Shown here: positions 50,951 through 55,131 of the stretch, piece after piece
How the letters are laid out: the number at the start of each line of letters is the position of its first letter
How positions within the stretch are numbered: position 1 is the first letter of the stretch
NCBI RefSeq assembly: GCF_000955805.1
Contig: NZ_JYOA01000001.1
Coordinates: forward strand, 47,812 to 102,942
DNA: 55,131 bases
Direction: 5' to 3'
Origin: Pseudomonas sp. 21
Lineage (GTDB): Bacteria > Pseudomonadota > Gammaproteobacteria > Pseudomonadales > Pseudomonadaceae
Notes under the pieces: generated by a model
Told to the model about the DNA's origin: nothing
Databases searched by the model: none
What the model saw: only the letters and a program-made list of their open reading frames with translations
Program-made: the position numbers and the translations under genes

Positions 50951-51841
50951 ATGACCCAATCCAACGCCGTACAACAATCCACCCCCGAACCCTTCGCCAT
51001 CGTCCCCCTCGACGCTCCGCTGGGCGCCGAAGTACGCGGCCTCGACGCCCGCGAGCCGCTGACGCCGGAACAGATCCTGGCGATCAAGCAGGCCCACCGC
51101 GAGCACCACATCCTGATCTTCAAGGACCAGCAACTCGACGACCCGCAGTACCTGCGCTTCGCCACCCTGTTCGGCGCGGTGTTCCAGCCGCCGGCGGACA
51201 TTCCGGTCTTGTCCTCAGGCGCCGACGGCAAGGCGCCGGACATCGTCAAGGTGGCCAACACCGAGGACGGCGAGCTGGGCAACTTCGCCCTGCCGGCCCA
51301 CGTCGACCACCAATGGACGCCGGTACCCTCATCCGGCTCCTTCCTCTATGCGCTGGAAGTACCGAACAGCGGCGGAGAAACCCAGTTCACCAACCTCGCC
51401 CGCGCCTACGAGACGCTGGATGAAGCAACCCGCGCCGAGATCGACCCACTGCGCCTGATCAACTACAACCCCTTCATCCGCCTGAAGAGCGGCGGCTACA
51501 ACGGCACCTTCGTGCGCTACCGCACCCCGGACATCGAGCCCATCCAGGGCACCGAACACCCGCTGGTGCGCACCCATCCGGAAAACGGCAAGCGCGTGCT
51601 GTTCCTCTCCGTGCACACCGAGGTGGAAATCCCCGGTGCCGATCCGGTGCAGGGTGCCGCGCTGGTGGAGAAGCTGCGCGAGCATCTGCAGAAACCCGAG
51701 CTGATCTACAGCCACAAATGGTCGGTGGGCGACATCGTCTGGTGGGACAACCAGGCCGTGCTGCATGGTCGCAACGCCTTCCCGGCCAGCGAGAAGCGTC
51801 GCCTGAAGCGCATCAGCCTGTCTGGCAGCCGGCCGTTCTGA
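50951..51841 (+). CDS. TauD/TfdA-family dioxygenase (second copy)
   Basis: A 296-residue Fe(II)/2-oxoglutarate dioxygenase distinct from the AtsK-like neighbour. The metal motif appears as HVD in PAHVDHQWTPVP, the distal His in AVLHGRNAF and the co-substrate Arg in RRLKRISL. The sequence after the first His is unlike AtsK or TauD, so the substrate is probably different, though still likely an organosulfur or related small molecule given the neighbours. AGGA lies upstream of the ATG at 50951. Confidence 0.87.
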   Translation: MTQSNAVQQSTPEPFAIVPLDAPLGAEVRGLDAREPLTPEQILAIKQAHREHHILIFKDQQLDDPQYLRFATLFGAVFQPPADIPVLSSGADGKAPDIVKVANTEDGELGNFALPAHVDHQWTPVPSSGSFLYALEVPNSGGETQFTNLARAYETLDEATRAEIDPLRLINYNPFIRLKSGGYNGTFVRYRTPDIEPIQGTEHPLVRTHPENGKRVLFLSVHTEVEIPGADPVQGAALVEKLREHLQKPELIYSHKWSVGDIVWWDNQAVLHGRNAFPASEKRRLKRISLSGSRPF

Positions 51842-51892
51842 GGTGATGTCCGCCCTATGGGGCGGAAATCTCCGCGCGAGGGCTTTTGACCC

Positions 51893-51972
51893 TGTAGGAG
51901 CGAGCTTGCTCGCGAACGGATTACCCGGGCGCTCTGGCCTCAGGCGGTTCGCGAGCAAGCTCGCTCCTACAA
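51893..51972. repeat. REP element pair
   Basis: TGTAGGAGCGAGCTTGCTCGCGAAC and GTTCGCGAGCAAGCTCGCTCCTACA are exact inverses around a ~30-base loop, 50 bp after the second dioxygenase. It separates that operon from the gntR promoter. Confidence 0.92.
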
Positions 51973-52027
51973 AAAACCTGAGATCGCCCTGCTGACGACG
52001 CTTTCTATGCTTATGCCAAATCGTTTC

Positions 52028-52057
52028 TTGTCCTGAATCAATTATTCCTTTTATAGT
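52028..52057 (+). promoter_or_regulatory. Predicted sigma-70 promoter of the GntR-flavoprotein unit
   Basis: TTGTCC (52028-52033), 18-bp spacer, TATAGT (52052-52057), in a local AT-rich stretch 52010-52085. Transcription would start near 52064, giving a leader of about 25 bases. Confidence 0.55.
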
Positions 52058-52069
52058 TTCGGTAACTCG

Positions 52070-52085
52070 TCATAACAAGTTATGA
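52070..52085. promoter_or_regulatory. Perfect palindrome before gntR, predicted auto-operator
   Basis: TCATAAC-AA-GTTATGA, seven paired bases on each side, ends three bases before the gntR ATG and lies just downstream of the predicted start site. GntR/HutC proteins bind dyads of this size, so autorepression is likely. Confidence 0.72.
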
Positions 52086-52088
52086 ACT

Positions 52089-52838
52089 ATGGCCGAACTA
52101 CTCCCCCTCTCCCCCGTTCCCCTGTACAGCCAGCTCAAGGAAGTCCTGCGCACGCGCATCCTCGACGGCACCTATCCGCCGCTCAGCCGCATGCCGTCCG
52201 AGGCCGAGCTGGGCAAAGCCTTCGAGGTCAGCCGGATCACCGTGCGCCAGGCGCTGGGCGACCTGCAGAAGGAAGGGCTGATCTTCAAGATCCATGGCAA
52301 GGGCACCTTCGTCGCCAAGCCCAAGGCGTTCCAGAACGTCAGCACCCTGCAGGGCCTGGGTGAGTCCATGACCCAGCGCGGCTACGAGGTGATCAACCGC
52401 CTGAGCAGCTTCAAGACCGTGCCGGCCAATGCCCAGGTCGCCGCCCGCCTGCAAGTCGCCGAGGGCGAGAACGTGGTGCAGATCAAGCGCGCCCGCCTGG
52501 TCAACCGCGAGCTGGTGTCGCTGGAGATCACCTGGCTGCCCGAGGCCGTCGGCAAGCGCCTGGAGAAGGCCGACCTGGTCAGCCGCGACATCTTCCTGAT
52601 CCTGGAAAACGACTGCGCCCTGCCCCTGGGCCATGCCGACCTGGCCATCGACGCCATCCTCGCCGACGCGGAACTCGCCCGCGCGCTGGAAGTGGAAGAA
52701 GGCTCGCCGGTGATGCGCATCGAGCGCCTGACCCACACCGCCGATGGCGCGCCGATGGACTACGAACACCTCTACTACCGCGGCGACGCCTTCCAGTACC
52801 GCCTGCGCATCGACCGCCACAAGGGACAGCACCAATGA
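52089..52838 (+). CDS. GntR-family (HutC/UTRA-type) transcriptional regulator
   Basis: A 249-residue regulator. The winged helix is at residues ~8-75 (PLYSQLKEVLRTRILDGTYPPLSRMPSEAELGKAFEVSRITVRQALGDLQKEGLI...GKGTFV), and the UTRA ligand domain fills ~95-240. No recognisable ribosome site is present and the palindrome sits where it would be, so repressor binding may also limit access. It overlaps the flavoprotein start by four bases (ATGA); regulator and enzyme are in one transcript. Confidence 0.91.
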   Translation: MAELLPLSPVPLYSQLKEVLRTRILDGTYPPLSRMPSEAELGKAFEVSRITVRQALGDLQKEGLIFKIHGKGTFVAKPKAFQNVSTLQGLGESMTQRGYEVINRLSSFKTVPANAQVAARLQVAEGENVVQIKRARLVNRELVSLEITWLPEAVGKRLEKADLVSRDIFLILENDCALPLGHADLAIDAILADAELARALEVEEGSPVMRIERLTHTADGAPMDYEHLYYRGDAFQYRLRIDRHKGQHQ

Positions 52839-54586
52839 CCCAGTTCGACCTCTCCCAGATCCCCGAGGACAAGGAACTCGCCTACGACATCGTGGTGATC
52901 GGCGGCGGCACCGCCGGCCCCATGGCGGCGATCAAGGCCAAGGAAGCCAACCGCGAGCTGCGCGTGCTGCTGGTGGACAAGGCCAACGTCAAGCGCAGCG
53001 GCGCCATCAGCATGGGCATGGACGGGCTGAACAACGCCATCATCCCCGGCCACGCCACGCCCGAGCAGTACACCAAGGAAATCACCGTCGCCAACGACGG
53101 CATCGTCAACCAGGCGGCGGTCTACGCCTACGCCACCCACAGCTTCGAGACCCTGCAGCAGCTGGACCGCTGGGGCGTGAAGTTCGAGAAGGACGAAGTC
53201 GGCGACTACGCGGTGAAGAAGGTCCACCACATGGGCGCCTACGTGCTGCCCATGCCCGAGGGCCACGACATCAAGAAGGTACTGTACCGCCAGCTCAAGC
53301 GCGCGCGCATCGAGATCACCAACCGCCTGGTGGTCACCCGCCTGCTCATCGATGAAGAAGGCGCGGTCAACGGCCTGCTCGGCTTCGACTGCCGTACCGC
53401 GCAGTTCCAGGTGATCCGCGCCAAGGCCGTGGTCCTCGCCTGTGGCGCCGCCGGCCGCCTGGGCCTGCCCTCGTCGGGCTACCTGATGGGCACCTACGAG
53501 AACCCGACCAACGCCGGCGACGGCTACGCCATGGCCTACCACGCGGGTGCGGAACTCTCGAACCTGGAGTGCTTCCAGATCAACCCGCTGATCAAGGACT
53601 ACAACGGCCCGGCCTGCGCCTACGTCACCGGCCCGCTGGGCGGCTACACCGCCAACAGCAAGGGCGAGCGCTTCATCGAGTGCGACTACTGGAGCGGCCA
53701 GATGATGTGGGAGTTCCACCAGGAACTCGAAGGCGGCAACGGCCCGGTGTTCCTCAAGCTCGACCACCTGGCCGAGGAAACCATCCAGACCATCGAGGAA
53801 ATCCTCCACAGCAACGAACGCCCGAGCCGTGGCCAGTTCCACGCCAACCGTGGCACCGACTACCGCCAGCAGATGGTGGAGATGCACATCTCCGAGATCG
53901 GTTTCTGCTCCGGCCATTCGGCCTCGGGCGTGTGGGTCAACGAGAAGGCCGAGACCAGCGTCAAGGGCCTGTACTCGGCCGGCGACATGGCTGCGGTGCC
54001 GCACAACTACATGCTCGGCGCCTTCACCTACGGCTGGTTCGCCGGGGTCAATGCCGCGCAATACGTGGCCGGCCGCGAGTTCAGCGAGGTCGATGCCGCC
54101 CAGGTCGAACGCGAGCGTGAACGCGTCTTCGCCCCTTTGAAACGCGAGCACGGCCTGCCGCCCGCACAGGTGGAATACAAGCTGCGGCGCATGGTCAACG
54201 ACTACCTGCAGCCGCCCAAGGTGACCAAGAAGATGGAGATCGGCCTGCAGCGCTTCGCCGAGATCGCCCGCGACCTCGACCAGCTCAAGGCCAACAACCC
54301 CCACGAGCTGATGCGCGCCATGGAAGTCAGCGTGATCCGCGACTGCGCCGAGATGGCCGCCCGCGCCTCGCTGTTCCGCACCGAGAGCCGCTGGGGCCTG
54401 TACCACCACCGCGTGGATTACCCGCAGCGCAACGACGCCGACTGGTTCTGCCATGTGCACCTGAAGAAGGGCGAGGACGGAGCGATGACCAGTTTCAAGA
54501 AGCCCATCGAGCCCTATGTGATCGCCCTGGATGAGGACGAGCAGCAGGCCTACGAGCGGTTGCGGGTGAAGAGCGAGGCGGCTTGA
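52835..54586 (+). CDS. FAD flavoprotein related to adenylylsulfate reductase AprA / fumarate reductase
   Basis: A 583-residue FAD enzyme. The dinucleotide motif is VVIGGGTAGPMAAIKAKE (residues ~20-37), followed by KRSGAISMGMDGLNNAI, a segment shaped like that in AprA. The second FAD region is SVKGLYSAGDMAAVPHNYMLGAFTYGWFAG; the SGHSASGVW segment precedes it, and a helical C-terminal domain is present. The AprA/SdhA/FrdA superfamily transfers electrons to or from small acids or APS. It is coupled to the upstream GntR gene and followed by a dicluster ferredoxin, the same two-subunit logic as AprAB. True APS reductase activity is not implied; given the sulfur-related neighbours, a redox step on an organosulfur compound is my inference. 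Confidence 0.88.
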   Translation: MTQFDLSQIPEDKELAYDIVVIGGGTAGPMAAIKAKEANRELRVLLVDKANVKRSGAISMGMDGLNNAIIPGHATPEQYTKEITVANDGIVNQAAVYAYATHSFETLQQLDRWGVKFEKDEVGDYAVKKVHHMGAYVLPMPEGHDIKKVLYRQLKRARIEITNRLVVTRLLIDEEGAVNGLLGFDCRTAQFQVIRAKAVVLACGAAGRLGLPSSGYLMGTYENPTNAGDGYAMAYHAGAELSNLECFQINPLIKDYNGPACAYVTGPLGGYTANSKGERFIECDYWSGQMMWEFHQELEGGNGPVFLKLDHLAEETIQTIEEILHSNERPSRGQFHANRGTDYRQQMVEMHISEIGFCSGHSASGVWVNEKAETSVKGLYSAGDMAAVPHNYMLGAFTYGWFAGVNAAQYVAGREFSEVDAAQVERERERVFAPLKREHGLPPAQVEYKLRRMVNDYLQPPKVTKKMEIGLQRFAEIARDLDQLKANNPHELMRAMEVSVIRDCAEMAARASLFRTESRWGLYHHRVDYPQRNDADWFCHVHLKKGEDGAMTSFKKPIEPYVIALDEDEQQAYERLRVKSEAA

Positions 54587-54608
54587 GCATTTCCGGCCGG
54601 CCATAAAG

Positions 54609-54752
54609 CCCCTCTCCCCCCGCCCCCTCCCGCCAGCGGTAGAGGGAGCTGTCCGGCGCGAGCGGCAACCGCGGAGTCACCTGGCGAGCACAGAAACATC
54701 CAACACTCCGAACGGCCCCCTCTCCCTTCAGGGAGAGGGTTGGGGAGAGGGA
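54609..54752. repeat. Inverted pair of GAGAGGG elements between flavoprotein and ferredoxin genes
   Basis: A degenerate element at 54609-54647 (CCCTCTCCCCCCGCCCCCTCCC...AGAGGGA) and a full one at 54717-54752 (TCTCCCTTCAGGGAGAGGGTTGGG...) repeat the arrangement seen at 50771-50927. The remaining 54753-54844 holds only the ferredoxin's ribosome site (GAGGA). Confidence 0.8.
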
Positions 54753-54844
54753 AACCCCGAGCACCAGTACCACCCCGGAAACACCGAACAGAATCAGCCC
54801 GCCGCCATGACGGCCGGCAAGCAACACGATGAGGACCGCGTGCA

Positions 54845-55090
54845 ATGGCCTACCAACCCCAGGAAATCTTCTTCCGCTCCAGCGCCCCGGTGACGGTGGA
54901 CGAGGACAAGTGCATCGCCGACAAGGGCTGCACCGTCTGCGTCGAGGTCTGCCCGATGGACCTGCTGGCGATCAACCCCGCCACCCAGAAGGCCTACATG
55001 GCCTTCGACGAATGCTGGTACTGCATGCCCTGCGAGAAGGACTGCCCGACCGGCGCGGTGCGCGTCGAGATTCCCTATCTCCTGCGTTGA
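54845..55090 (+). CDS. Dicluster [4Fe-4S] ferredoxin-type subunit, AprB-like
   Basis: An 81-residue protein with two [4Fe-4S] motifs: CIADKGCTVCVEVCP (Cx5Cx2Cx3CP, residues ~18-32) and CWYCMPCEKDCP (Cx2Cx2Cx3CP, ~58-69). It is much shorter than AprB of sulfate reducers (about 150 residues) because the C-terminal tail is absent. It should accept or deliver electrons for the flavoprotein upstream. There is no signal peptide; it is cytoplasmic. GAGGA lies ten bases before the ATG. Confidence 0.92.
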   Translation: MAYQPQEIFFRSSAPVTVDEDKCIADKGCTVCVEVCPMDLLAINPATQKAYMAFDECWYCMPCEKDCPTGAVRVEIPYLLR

Positions 55091-55110
55091 ACCACGCCCG
55101 AGGCTGTCTT

Positions 55111-55131
55111 TGTAGGAGCGCGCCATGCGCG
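55111..55131. repeat. REP half element cut by the right edge
   Basis: TGTAGGAGCGCGCCATGCGCG matches the first arm of the repeat at 30337-30357. Its partner would lie beyond the window. Confidence 0.75.

Noticed and set aside
52835..55090. Calling the flavoprotein and ferredoxin true APS reductase (aprAB)
   Set aside because: The ferredoxin is about half the usual AprB length and no sat, qmo or dsr genes are seen. Superfamily similarity alone does not support that activity.

Overview
The window is high-GC DNA from a gammaproteobacterium, best explained as a Pseudomonas of the P. aeruginosa lineage but not P. aeruginosa itself. The nfxB-mexC-mexD-oprJ, czcCBA-czcRS and vgrG5-pldB-tli5 blocks all look P. 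aeruginosa-like in order and protein sequence. Gaps between genes carry pseudomonad REP palindromes built on a GCGAGC..GCTCGCTCCTAC core. I see no rRNA, tRNA, prophage, transposase or CRISPR array. Species is an inference from recalled family sequences, not from a search.

Layout. (1) 0.1-6.8 kb: siderophore receptor with an N-terminal signalling domain; a LysR regulator divergent from an SDR protein and a small tautomerase; an MFS exporter; a DUF2938 membrane protein. (2) 6.8-13.5 kb: a response regulator fused to PAS and a degenerate kinase-like tail, directly upstream of a 1536-residue autotransporter adhesin with a VDP-repeat hinge. (3) 13.7-15.2 kb: SulP anion permease. (4) 15.3-23.5 kb: a type VI secretion island read right to left (vgrG, phospholipase D effector, two duplicated Sel1 immunity lipoproteins, then an AT-rich DKNYY lipoprotein); stop-start overlaps couple the first four genes. 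(5) 23.8-30.3 kb: repressor nfxB divergent from the multidrug pump operon mexCD-oprJ. (6) 30.4-35.0 kb: mixed single genes (NIPSNAP, MgtC, cupin, OprD porin, a lipoprotein/membrane-protein pair) and one candidate small RNA. (7) 35.4-44.0 kb: heavy-metal efflux operon czcC-(small CzcI-like gene)-czcB-czcA, divergent from its two-component system czcRS across a CzcR-type box, then a DUF2790 periplasmic protein. (8) 44.3-46.0 kb: SH3 protein, GNAT, DUF4124 protein. (9) 46.2-55.1 kb: a sulfur-scavenging region: SftR-like LysR, TonB receptor, two TauD/AtsK-type dioxygenases, then a GntR regulator coupled to an AprA-like flavoprotein and a dicluster ferredoxin.

How they work together. Regions 4, 5 and 7 are self-contained machines carrying their own regulators or immunity genes. 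Region 9 reads as import of organosulfur compounds through the TonB receptor, oxidative desulfurisation by Fe(II)/2-oxoglutarate dioxygenases, and a redox pair of unknown substrate; further genes probably continue past the right edge. The least explained items are the GntR/AprA-like/ferredoxin unit, the 64-residue gene inside the czc operon, the regulator with a pseudo-kinase tail, and the DKNYY lipoprotein at the end of the T6SS island.
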